DNA of 64,000 nt from Scylla paramamosain. Its lineage: Eukaryota; Arthropoda; Malacostraca; Decapoda; Portunidae. The notes below the pieces were generated by a model. That model was not told the origin of the DNA and did not search any database. It saw only the letters and a program-made list of their open reading frames with translations. Where the stretch lies: assembly GCF_035594125.1 (NCBI RefSeq), contig NC_087185.1, positions 10,866,501 through 10,930,500 of the forward strand, written 5' to 3'. This document shows, piece by piece, positions 47,051 to 60,100 of this stretch. The number at the start of each line of letters is the position of its first letter. The stretch's first letter is position 1. Both the position numbers and the translations under genes were made by a program.

Positions 47051-50000
47051 TGGGTTTTAGCTTTTTGGTACTTAAGGAACTTAAAAACACTCATAATACA
47101 CGTTTCTCGTAATTTACTTTCGTTTCCCAAACATAAGGTTCTTTGCATGTATTTAAGCTTTTTTATAGAAAACATGATCAAAAACATTCAAAATACATGT
47201 TTTTGGTAATGTTATTCTGTTTCTCCATAAAATGTGTTTTGCCTGCGTTTAAGAGTTTTGGTATGTAAGGAGCTCAAAAACACTTAAAGGCAAATTGTTG
47301 GTAAAAGTTGGTTTTATTCCCATGTAATGTGATTGCCCTGCTTTTTAGTGCTTTATTGCCTAACACGCTCTAAAACCATCTGGTAATGTCATTTTTTTTT
47401 CACACATAAAGCTAGTTTCGCATGGAATTTGGGGTTTTGGTAACTAAAAATGTGAAAAACACTCATAATACACATATTTAGTAAGATTGTTTTGTTTCTT
47501 AATTAAGAGTGTTATTCATGAGTTTCAGGATTTTGGTATCTTAAAAACTTATCGATACACACGAGGTTTTGCGTTTTTTGCCTTGTGCTTCTTGTGAAAC
47601 AATGAAAAACACATTATACACGTTTCTCGTTATGTCTTTTTTTTCCTAATATAGAGTGCTCTGCATCCATTTTCGCGTTTTTTGTTTGTTTATGTAACAA
47701 GCTCAAAAACAACCAAAATATAGTTCTTTGGTAATGTTATTCTATTTCTTCATATTGGTTAGTTTGCATCCGTTATAGCGCTTTTCTACGTAAAACTTTA
47801 AAAAGACTCGTTTTCAGTAATTTTGTTTTGGATTTCCATATAGAGTGACTTTCATATTATTTATCGTTTTGGTGTCTAACATGCGAAAAAACACTCAAAA
47901 GACAGGTTTTTTTGTAAAGTCGTTTGATTTCCCCATATAGATGGCTTTGCATACTCTTTAGGGTTTGGTACATAACACATTATTTCCCTAAATTTTTGCA
48001 TAATTTTGGCATCTTGATAGCCATGAACATCAATAACAAAAAAAAAAAAAAAAGGTATTTTTTTATTTGTTTTTTATTTATTTATTTTTTTCTCTGTTAA
48101 GAGTGTTATTTGTGGGTTTTAACGTTTTGGTACTTAAGGAACTTAAACACACACATAATACACGTTTTTCGTTATGTCCTTTCGTTTTCCAAACATAAGG
48201 TTCTTTCCATGTATTTAAGCGTTTTTATAGACAATATAATCAAAAATACTCAAAATACATGTTTTTGGTAATGTTATTCTGTGTCTCCTTAAAAGGTGTT
48301 TTGCATGCGTTTTAGCGTTTTGGTATGTAACGGGCTCAAAAACACTTAAAGGCAAGTTCTTGGTAAAAGTTGTTTTTATTCCCATGTTATGTGATTGCCC
48401 TACTTTTTAGTGCTTTATTGGCTAACACGCTCAAAAACACTCAAAGGACACTTTTTTTGGTAATATCATTTTTTTCCCACATAAGCTAGTTTTCATGGAA
48501 TTTGTGGTTTTGTTAACTAAGAATGTGAAAACACTGAAAATACACGCATTTAGTAAGGTTGTTCTGTTTCTTAATTAAAAGCGTTATTCATGAGTTTCAG
48601 CATTTTGGTATGTAAGAAACTTCTCTAATACACACATTTGGTAAAGTAGTTCTGTTTCTCAATTAAAAGAGTTTTTCATAAGTTTCAGCATTTTGGTGTG
48701 TAAGAAAGTTCTCTATATACACGAGTTTTTGCATTTTTTGCCTTGTGGATCTTGTGAAACTATAAAACACTCATTATACACGTTTCTCGTAAATTCCTTT
48801 TGTTTCCCAATATAGAGTACTTTCCATCCATTTACGCATTTTTTTGTAGGTAACAAGCTCAAAAACACTCAAAATATATCTTTTTGGTAGTTTTTTTATT
48901 TCTTCATATTGGTTGGTTTGCATCCGTTTTAGCGTATTTCTACGTAAATCTCTGAAAAGACAGGTTTTCAGTAATATTGTTGAAATTGCTGAAAAACACT
49001 CAAAAGACAGGTTTCTGGTAAAGTCGTGTAATTTTCCCATATAGGTGGCTTTGCATGCACTTCAGGGTTTGGTACATAACTCCGGAAAAAAAAACTAAAA
49101 TTATTTTTTTTATAATGATTTATTTATTACATAATTTCCCTGAATTTTGCCAGAATTTTGGCATCTCGATACCTATGAAGATGAATAACAAAAAAAAAAG
49201 ATATATATTTTTTCTATATAAAGAGTGTTATTTGTGGGTTTTATCTTTTTGGTACTTAAGGATGTTAAAAACACTCATAATACATGATTTTCGTAATGTC
49301 CTATCGTTTCACAAACATAGGGCTCTTTACATGTATGTAAGCGTTTTTATATGTAACATGATCAAAAACACTCAAAATACATGTTTTTGGTAATGTTTTT
49401 CTGTTTCTCCATAAAAGGTGTTTTGCATGCGTTTTAGCGTTTTGGTATATAAGGAGTTAAAAAACACTTAAAGGCAAGTTCTTCGTAAAAGTTGGTTTTA
49501 TTCCTATATAATGTGATTGTTCTGCTTTTTGGTGCTTTGTTGCATATCACGCTCAAAAACACTCAAAAGACACTTTTTTATAATGTCATTTTTTTTCCCA
49601 CATAAAGCTTGTTTGGCATGTAATTTTGGATTTTCGTAGCTAAAAATGTGAAAAACACTCAAAATACACACATTTGGTAAGGGAGTTCTGTTTCTCAATT
49701 AAAAGTGTTATTCATGAGTTTTAGCATTTTGGTATGTAAGAAACTTCTCTATATACACGAGTTTTTGCGTTTTTTGCCTTGTGGTTGTCATTATAAATCA
49801 TTATATATCATAATAAACGTTTCTCGTAATGTCCTTTTGCTTCCCAGTATAGAGTGCTTTCAATCCATTTTCGCGTTTTATTGTAGGTAAAAAGCTCAAA
49901 AACACTTTTTGGTAATATTATTCTATTTCTTCATATTTGTTGCTTTGCATCCGTTTTAGCGTTTTTTTCTACGTAAAAGACTGAAAAGACACGTTTTCAG
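43199..50000 (+). repeat. HOR satellite array, block 7
   Basis: Cassettes lie near 43880, 44785 (deletion type), 45885 (AAGAAAG), 46970, 48010 and 49155. A shortened unit near 43583-43640 joins TTATGTCC to a GACACCTTTATTTAGTAA segment, losing several monomers. The ~86-bp duplication is near 48590. No gene. Confidence 0.86.
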
Positions 50001-50640
50001 TAATTTTGTTTTGGATTCACAAATTGACTTACTTCCATATTATTTATCGGTTTGGTGCCAAACATGCTGAAAAACATTGAAAAGACAGGTTTCTGGTAAA
50101 GTCATTTAATTTCCTCATATAGGTGGCTTTGCAGGCACTTTAGGGTTTGGTACATAACAATCCGAAAAAAAGCTATAATTAACTTTTTTGAAAATATTCT
50201 TTTTTTCCACATAAATTTCCTGAATTTTGGCAGAACTTTTGCATTTCGGTACCAATGAAAATCAATACAAAAAAAAATGCAATTTATTTTATCTTATTTT
50301 TCATTTGATTTTTTTTTCTTTAAAGAGTGTTATTTGTGGGTTTTAACGTTTTGATACTTACGTAACTTAAAAACAGTCATAACACACGTTTCTCGTAATG
50401 TCCTTTCGTTTCCCAAAGATAGGATTCTTTGCATGTATTTAAACGTTTTTATAGGTAACATGATCAAAAACACTTAAAACATGTTTTTTTGTAATGTTTT
50501 TCTACTCCATAAAGGATTGTTTTGCATGTGTTTTAGCGTTTTGGTATGTAAGGAGCTCAAAAAAACACATAATGGTAAGTTCTTGGTAAAAGTTGATTTT
50601 ATTCCCTTGTAATGTGATTGCCCTGCTTTTTAGTGCTTTA
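49800..50640 (+). repeat. Segmental duplication C, left copy
   Basis: Private variants CTTCCCAGTATAGAG, GTAGGTAAAAAGCTC, ATGAAAATCAATA, AACAGTCATAA, CCCAAAGAT and CACATAATGG reappear in the same order at about 62545-63360, an offset near 12.74 kb. Confidence 0.65.
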
Positions 50641-53600
50641 TTGCCTAACACGCTCAAAAACACTCAAAAGACACTTCTGGTAATGTCTTTTTTTTTCCCA
50701 CATAAAGCTAGTTTCGCATACTTTTTGGGATTTTCCTAAGAATGTTAAAAACACTGTTTCTGTTTCTCAATTAAGATTGTTATTCATAAGTTTCAGCATT
50801 TTGGTATCTAAGAAACTTCTTTATATACACAAGATTTTGCGTTTTTTGCTTTGTGGTTATTTTGAACCACAAGTTCTTTTCCCCGAAAATAATAAGACAC
50901 TCATTATACACGTTTCTTGTAAAGTCCTTTTGTTTCCCAATAGGGAGTGCTTTGCATCCATTTTCACCTTTTTTGTAGGTAACAAGCTCAAAAACACTCA
51001 AAATATGTCTTTTTTGGTAATTTTATTCTATTTTTTTTTTTCATAATGGTTGGTTTGCATCCAATTTAGCGTTTTTCTACGTAAAACACCGAAAAGACAT
51101 GTTTTCACTAATTTTGTTTTGGATTCCCATATAGAGTGACTTCCATGTTATTTATCGTTTTGGTGCCTAAAATGCTAAAAAAAAATTAATAAGAGAGTTT
51201 TCTGGCAAAGACGTTTAATTTCCTCATATAGGTGGCTTTGCATGCTCTTTTAGCTAAAATTTACTTTTTTAATAATGTTCTTATTTCACAAAATTTCCAG
51301 AATTTTGCCCGAATTTTGGCATCTCGGTACGTGTGAAGATGAATAAGAAAGAAAAAAAAATATCGTATTTTTTTATTTATTTATTTATTTTTTCTCAATA
51401 GAGAGTGTTATTTGTGGCTTTTAGCTTTTTGGTACTTAATGAAATTAAAAACACTCATAATACACGTTTCTCGTAATGTCCTTTCGTTTCCAACAAATAG
51501 GATTCTTATCATGTATGTTTTTATAGAAAACATGATGAAAAACACTCAAAATACATATTTTTGGTAATGTTTTTCTGTTTCTCCATAAAGTTTGTTTTTT
51601 CATGCGTTTTAGCTGTTTGGTATAAAAGGAGCTCAAAAACACTTAAAGACAAGTTCTTGGGAGAAATTGGATTTATTCCAATGTAAAGTGATTGCCCTGC
51701 TTTTTATTGCTTTATTACCCATCACGCTCAAAAACACACAAAATACATTTTTCTGGAAATGTCATGTTTTTCCCACATAAATCTGGCTTCGCATGCAATT
51801 TGGCTTTTTGGTAAAAAAGAATGTGAAAAACACTCAAAATACACGCATCTGGTAAGGTTGTTCTGTTTCTAAATTAAAGAGTGTTATTTATGAGTTTGAG
51901 CATTTTGGTATCTAAGAAACTTCTTCATATACACGAGTATTTGCGTTTTTTTGCCTTGTGGTTCTTTTGAACTATAAAACACTCATTATACACTTTTCTT
52001 GCAATGTCCTTTTGTTTCATAATAGAGAGTCCTTTGCATCAATTTTTTGCGTTTTTTGTAGGTAACAAGCTCAAAAACATTTAAAATATACCTTTTTGGT
52101 AATATTTTTCTATTTCTTGATATTAGTTGGTTTGCATCCGTTTTAGCGTTTTGTTTTGCGTAAAACACTAAGAAGACAAGTTTTCAGTAATTTTGTTTTG
52201 GATTCCCATATAGAGTGAGTTCCTTATTATTTATCGTTTTGGTGCCTAACATGCTGAAAAAACACTGAAAAGACAGATTTCTGGTAAGGTCGTTTGATTT
52301 CTCCATATAGGAGACTTTGCATGCACTTTAGGGTCTGGTACATAACAGTCTGAAAAAAAAAGCTAAAATTAACTTTTTTGATAATTTTCTTTTATTATAT
52401 AATAGCCCTGAATTTTCTGAGAATTTTGGCATCTCGGTATCTATTAAGGTGAAAAACAAAACAAAAATTTTTTTTTTTTTTTTTTATTTATTTTTTTTTA
52501 GATAAAGAGTGTTATATGTTGGTTTTATGTGGGTATGGTACTTAAAGAACTTAAAAACACTCATAATACACGTTTCTCGTAATATCCTTTCGTTTCCCAA
52601 ACATGAGGTTGTTTGCATGTATTTAAGTGCTTTTATAGATAACATGATCAAAAACACTGTATTGCATGGTGTATTGCATGCGTTTTAGCTTTTTGGTATG
52701 TAATGAGGTCAAAAACACCTAAAGGCAAGTTCTTGGTAAAAGTTGGTTTTATTCCCATGTAATGTGATTGCCCTGCTTTTTAGTGCTTTATTGCCTAAAG
52801 AGCTCAAAAACACTCAACAGACACTTTTCTGTTAATATCATTTTTTTCCCAAATAAAGGTAGTTTAGCATGGAATTTGGGGTTTTGGTAATTAAGAATGT
52901 GAAAAAAAAAAAACACTCAAAATAGAGGCATTTAGTAAGGTTGTTCTGTTTCTGAATTAAAAGTGTTATTCATGAGTTTTAGCATTTTGGTAAGGAAGAA
53001 ACTTCTCTATCTACACGAGTTTTTGAATTTTTTGCCTAGTGGTTTTTGTGAAACTAGAAAACACTCATTATACAAATTTCTCGTAATGTCCTTTTCTTTG
53101 CCAATATAGAGTGCTTTCCATCCATTTTCGTAATTTTTGCAGGTAACAAGGTCAAAAACACATCAAAATATATCTTTTTGGTAATGTTAATGAATTTCTT
53201 CATATTGGTTGGTTTGCATCCGTTCTGAGCGTTTTTCTACGTAAATCAAAGAAAACACACGTTTTCAGTAATATTGTCGAAATTGTTAAAAACACTCAAA
53301 AGACAGGTTTCTGGTAAAGTCGTGTAATTTCACCATATAGGCGGCTTTGCATGCACTTCAGGGTTTGGTACAAAACTCCAGAAAAAATGCTAAAAATATT
53401 TTTTTTTATAATAATTTTTTTTACATAATTTCCCTGAATTTTGCCAGAATTTTTACATCTTGGTACCTATGATGATGAATATTTTTTTTTCTCTATAATG
53501 AGTGTTTTTTGTGGGTTTTAGCTTTTTGGTACTTAAGGAACTTAAAAACATTCATATTACACGATTTTCCTAATGTCCTTTTGTTATACAAACATAGTGT

Positions 53601-56600
53601 TCTTTACATGTACTTAAGCGTTTTTATAGGTAACTTGATCAAAAACACTGAAAATACATGTTTTTGGTATTGTTGTTCTGTTTCTCCTTAAAGGGTGTTT
53701 TGCATGAGTTTTAGCGTTTTGGTATGTAAGGAGTTAAAAATTGCTTTAAGGTAAGTTCTTCGTAAAATTTGGTTTTATTCCCATGTAATGTGATTGTTCT
53801 GCTTTTTAGTGGTTTGTTGCATATCACGCTCAAAAACATACAAAAGAAACTTTTCTAGTAATGTTATTTTTTTCCCACATAAAGCTGCTGTCGCATGTAT
53901 TTTGTGATTTTCGTAACTAAGAATGTGATAAACACTCAAAATACACAATTTGGAAAGGTAGTTCTGTTTCTTGATTAAAAGTGTTAGTCATGCATTTCAT
54001 CATTTTGGTATGTAAGAAACTACTCTATATACACGTGTTTTTGCGTGTATTCCCTTGTGGTTCTTGTGAAACTATAAAACACTCATTATACACGTTTCTC
54101 GTAATGTTCTTTTGTTTCCTAATATAGAGTGCTTTCCATCCATTTTTGCATTTTTTGTAGGTAACATGCTTAAAAACACTCAAAATATATCTTTTTTGTA
54201 AAATTCTATTTTTTCATATTAATTGATTTACATTCGTTTTAGCGTTTTTCTTCGTAAATCTCTGAAAAGACACCTTTTCAGTTATATTGTTGAAATTGCT
54301 GAAAAACACTCAAAAGACAGGTTTCTGGTAAAGTCGTGTAATTTTCCCATATAGGTGGCTTTGTATGCACTTTAGGGTTTGGTACTTAACTCCGGAAAAA
54401 AAAGCTAAATCTATTTTTTTTCATAATGTTTTTTTAAACCTAATTTCCCTGAATTTTGCCATAATTTTGGCATCTCGGTACCTATGAATAACAAAAAAAA
54501 AATTATTTTTTTTTTATTGATTTATTTATTTGTTTTCTCTCTATAAAGAGTGTTATTTGTGGGTTTTAGCTTTTTGGTACTTAAGGAACTTAAAATTTCT
54601 CATAATACACAATTTTCGTAATGTCCTTTCGTTTCACACACATAGGGTTCTTTGCATGTATTTAAGCGTTTTTATAGGTAACATGATCAAAAACACTTAA
54701 AATTCATGTTTTTGGTAATGTTATTTGGTTTCTCCATAAAAGATGTTTTACATGTGTTTTAGCGTTTTGTATGTAAGGATTTAAAAAACACTTAAAGGCA
54801 AGTTTTTGGTAAAAGTTGGTTTTATTCCCATGTAATGTGACTGTTCTGCTTTTATAGTGCTTTGTAGCATATCACGCTCAAAAACACTCAAAAGAAACTT
54901 TTCTGGTAATGTTATTTTTTGCCCACATCAAGCTAGTTTTACATGTAATTTCGGATTTTCGTAACTAATAATGTGAAAAACACTCAAAATACTGACATTT
55001 GGTAAGATAGTTCTGTTTCTGAATTAAAAGTGTTATTCATGAGTTTCAGCATTTTGGAATGTAAGAAACTTCTCTATATACACGAGTTTTTGCGTTTTTT
55101 TTGCCTTGTGGTTCTTGTGAAACTATAAAACACTCATTATATACGATTCTCGTAATGTCCTTTTGCTTCCCAATATAGAGTGCTTTCCATTTTCGCGTTT
55201 TTTGTAGGTAACATTTTCAAAAACACACAAAATATACTTTTTTGGTAATGTTATTTTATTTCTTGATATTGGTTGCTTTGGATCCGTTTTTCTACGTAAA
55301 ACACTGAGAAGACATGTTTTCAGTAATTTTGTTTTGGATTCCCATATAAAGTGAGTTCCTTATTATTTATCGTTTTGGTGCCTAACATGCTGATAAACAC
55401 TCAAACGACAGATTTCTGATAAGATTGTTTAATTTCCTCATATAGGAGGCTTTGCATGCACTTTACGGTTTGTTACGTAACAGTCCGAAAAAAAAGCTAA
55501 AATTAACTTTTTTGATAATATTCTTTTATCATATAATTGCCCTGAATTTTTAGAGAATTTTGGCATCTCGGTACCTATGAATATGAATAACAAAAAAAAA
55601 AAAATCCTATTTTTTTATTTTTTATTTATTTAATTTTTTTTTCTCAAAAAAGAGTGTTATTTGTGGGTTTTAGCTTTTTTGTATTTAAAGAACTTAAAAA
55701 CACTCATAATACACGTTTCTCGTAATGTTCTTTCGTTTCCCAAACATAAGGTTCTTTGCAATTATTTAAGCGTTTTTATAGAAAACAGGATCAAAAAAAT
55801 TCAAAATACATGTTGTTGATAATGTTATTCTGTTTCTTTATAAAAGTTGTTTTGCATGCGTTTTAGCGTTTTGGTATGTAAGGACCTCAAAAACATTTAA
55901 ATACAAATTCTTGGTCAAAGTTGGTTTTATTCCCATTTAATGTGATTCCCCTGGATTTAGTGCTTTATTGCCTAACACGCTCCAAAACCCTCAAAATACA
56001 TTTTTCTGGTTATGTCATTTTTTTTTTCACACATAAAGCTAGTTTCGCAAGGAATTTGGGTTTTTGGTAACTAAGAATGTGAAAAACACTCAAAATACAC
56101 GCATTTAGTAAGATTGTTCTGTTTCTTAATTAAGAGTGTTATTCATGAGTTTCAGCATTTTGGTATCTTAGAATCTTTTCTATATACGCGAATTTTTTGC
56201 GTTTTTTGCCTTGTGATTCTTGTGAAAGTATGAAACACTCATTATACACGTTTCTCCTTAAGTCCTTTTTTTTTTACCTAATATAGTGTGCTTTGCATCC
56301 ATTTTCGCGTTTTTTTTTTCATGTAACAAGCTCAAAAACACTTAAAACATACCTTTTTGGTAATGTTATTCTATTTCTTCATATTGGTTGGTTTCCATCC
56401 GTTTTAACGTTTTTCTACGTAAAACACTGAAAAGACACGTTTTCAGTAATTTTGTTTTGGATTCACATATTGACTGACTTTTTTTTATTATTTATCGTTT
56501 TGGTGCCTAACATGCTGAAAAACACTGAAAAGACAAATTTCTGGTAAAGTCGTTTAACTTCCCCATATAGGTGGCTTTGCATGCACTTTAGGGTTTGGTA

Positions 56601-57106
56601 CATAACAATCCGAAAAAAAAGCTATCATTAAATTTTTTGATAATGTTCTTTTTTCCACATAAATTCCTTGAATTTTTGCAGAATTTTGGCATCTCAGTAC
56701 CTATGAAAATGAATAACAAAAAAAAAAAAATCCTATTTTTTTATTTTTTATTATTTTTTTTTTCCTAAATAAAGAGTGTTATTTGTGGGTTTTAGCTTTT
56801 TGATACCTAAGGAAATTAAAAACACTCATAATATACGTTTCTCGTAATGTCCTTTCGTTTCCCAAACATAAGGGTCTTTGCATGCATTTAAGGGTTTTTA
56901 TAGATAACATGATCAAAAACACTCAAAATAAATGTTTTTGGTAATGCAAAAGGTGTTTTACATCCATTTTAGCGTTTTGATATGTAAGGAGCTCAAAACA
57001 CTTAAAGGCAAGTTCTTGGTAAAATTTGGTTTTATTCCCATGTAATGTGATTACCCTTACTCTTAGTGCTTTATTGCCTAACACGCTCAAAAACACTCAA
57101 AACACA
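50001..57106 (+). repeat. HOR satellite array, block 8
   Basis: Seven units with cassettes near 50240, 51318 (AAGAAAG), 52430, 53455, 54470, 55560 and 56685. The last carries the AATGCAAAAGGTG deletion and leads into the final inverted module. No gene. Confidence 0.86.
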
Positions 57107-60100
57107 TGCAAAGCCTCCCATATGAAGAAATTAAACGACCTTACCAGAAATCTGTCTTTTGAGTGTTTTCAGCATGTTAGGCACCAAAACGGTAAAAAAT
57201 AAGGAACTAACCCTATATGAGAATCCAAAACAAAATTACTGAAAACTTGTTTTCTCAGTGTTTTACGTAGAAAAACGCTAAAACGGATGCAAACCAACCA
57301 ATATCAAGAAGTAGAAAAACATTACCAAAAATGTATATTTCGAGTGTTTTTGAGCTTGTTACCTACAAAAAAAAAAAAAACGCTAAAATTGATAGAAAGC
57401 ACTCTATATTGCGAAACAAAGGGACATCGCGAGAAAAGTGTATAATGAATGTTTCATAGTTCAAAAGAAAAACAAGGCAAAAAACACAAAAACTCGTGTA
57501 TATGGAGAAGTTTCCTAGATACCAAAATGCTGAAACTTATGAATAACACTCTTAATTGAGAAACAGAACAACCTTACTAAATGCGTGTCAAAAACTTTTC
57601 AAGGCAAGTTCTTGGTAAAAGTTGGTTTTATTCCCATGCAATGTGATTGCCCCGCTTTTTAGTGCTTTATTGGCTAACATGCTCAAAAACACTCAAAAGA
57701 CACTTTTCTGGTAATGTTATTTTTTTCCTACATAAAGCTAGTTTCGCATGGGATTTGGGGTTTTTGTAACTAAGAATGTAAAAAAACACTCAAAATACAC
57801 GTATTTAGTAAGGTTATTTTGTTTCTTAATTAAGAGTGTTATTCATGATTTTCAGCATTTTGGTATCTTAGAAACTTCTCCATACACACGAGTTTTTGCT
57901 TTTTTTGCCTTGTGATTCTTGTGAATCTATAAAAGACTCATTATACACGTTTCTTGTTGTCCATTTTTTTCCTAATATAGAGTGCTTTGCATCCATTTTC
58001 GCGTTTTTTTTTATGTAAGAAGCTTAAAAACACTTAAAATATACCTTTTTGGTAATGTTATTCTATTTCTTCATATTGGTTGGTTTGCATCCGTTTTAGC
58101 GTTTTTCTACGTAAATCTTTGAAAAGATACGTTTTCAGTAATTTTGTTTTGGATTTCCATATAGAGTGACTTTCATATTATTTATCGTTTTGGTGCCTAA
58201 CATGCCGAAGAAAACTCAAAAGACAGGTTTCTTGTAAAGTCGTTTAATTTCCCCATATAAGTGGCTTTGCATACACTTTAGGGTTTAGTACATAACTTCG
58301 AAAAACAGCTAAAATTAACTTTTTCGATAATGTTCTTTTTTCCACATAATTTCCCAGAATTTTGGCAGAATTTTGGCATCTTTGTACCTATGAATATTAA
58401 TAAAAAAATGCCTTTTTTTATTTATTTATTTATTTTTCTCTATAAAGAGTGTTATTAACGTTTTGGTACTTAAGGAACTTAAAAACATTTATAATACATA
58501 TTTCTCGTAATGTCCTTTCGTTTCCCAAATATAGGGATCTTTGCATGTATTTAAGCGTTTTTATAGGTAACATGATAAAATACACTTAAAACACATGTTT
58601 TTGGTACTGTTATTCTGCTTCTCCATAAAGGAGTGTTTTCCATGCGTTTTAGCGTTTTTGTATGTAAGGAGCTCAAAAAGTCTAAGGCAAGTTCATGGTA
58701 AAAGTTGGTTTTATTCCCATGTAATGTGATTGCCCTGCTTTTTAGTGCTTTATTGCCTAACACGCTCAAAAACACTAACAAGACACTTCTGGTAATGTCA
58801 TTTTTTTCCCACATAAAGCTAGTTTCGCATGCTATTTGAGATTTGGTAAGAATGTGAAAAACACTCAAAATACACGTATTTGGTAAGATTGTTCTGTTTC
58901 TCAACTAAGATTGTTATTCATGAGTTTCACCATTTTGCGTTTTTTTCTTGTGGTTCTTGTGAATCACAAGTTCTTTTGCCCGAAAATAATGAGACATTTA
59001 TTATGCACATTTCTCGTAATGTCCTTTTGTTTCCTAATAGGGAGTGCTTTGCATCAATTTTCGCGTTTTTTGTAGGTAACAAGCTCAAAAACACTCAAAA
59101 TATAGCTTTTTGGTAATGTTATTCTATTTCTTCATATTGGTTGGTTTGCATATGTTTTAGCGTTTTTCTACGTAAAATACCGAAAAGACAAGTTTTCAGT
59201 AATTTTGTTTTGGATTCCCAAAGAATTTTGACAAAATTTTAGATTCTCGGTACCTATGAAGATGAACAAATAAAAAAAATTCTATTTTTTTTTTCTCTAT
59301 AAAGAGTGTTATTTGTTGGTTTTAGCTTTTAGGTACTTAAGGAACTTAAATACACTTATAATACACGTTTCTTGTAATGTCCTTTTGTTTGCCAAACATA
59401 ATGTTCTTTATATGTATTTAAGCGTTTTTATAGATAACATGATCAAAAACACTCAAAATACATATTTTTGGTAATGTTATTCTGTTTCTCCATAAAGTGT
59501 GTTTTTCATGCGTTTTAGCGTTTTGGTATGTAAGGAGTTAAAAACACTTAAAGGCAAGTTCTTCGTAAAAGTTGGTTTTATTCCCATATAATGTGATTGT
59601 TCTGCTTTTAAGTGCTTTGTTGCATATCATGCTCAAAAACACTCAAAAGACACTTTTATGATAATGTCATTTATTTCCCATATAAAGCTAGTTTCGCATG
59701 TAATTTGGGATTTTCGTAACTAAGAATGTGAAAAACACTCAAAATACACACATTTTGTAAGGTAGCTCTGTTTCTCAATTAAAAGAGTTTTTCATGCATT
59801 TCAGGATTTTGGTATGTAAGAAACTTCTCTCTATACACGAGTTTTTCCGTTTTTTGACTTGTGGTTCTTGTGAAACTATAAAACAATCAATATACACGTT
59901 TCTCGTAATGTCCTTTTGTTTCCCGATATACAGTGCTTTCCATCCATTTTCGCATTATTTGTAGGTAACAAGCTAAAAAAACACTTAAAATATATCTTTT
60001 TGGTAATATTCTATTTCTTCATATTGGTTGGTTTGCATCCGTTTTAGCATTTTTCTTCGTAAATCTCCGAAAAGACACGTTTTCAGTAATATTGTTGAAA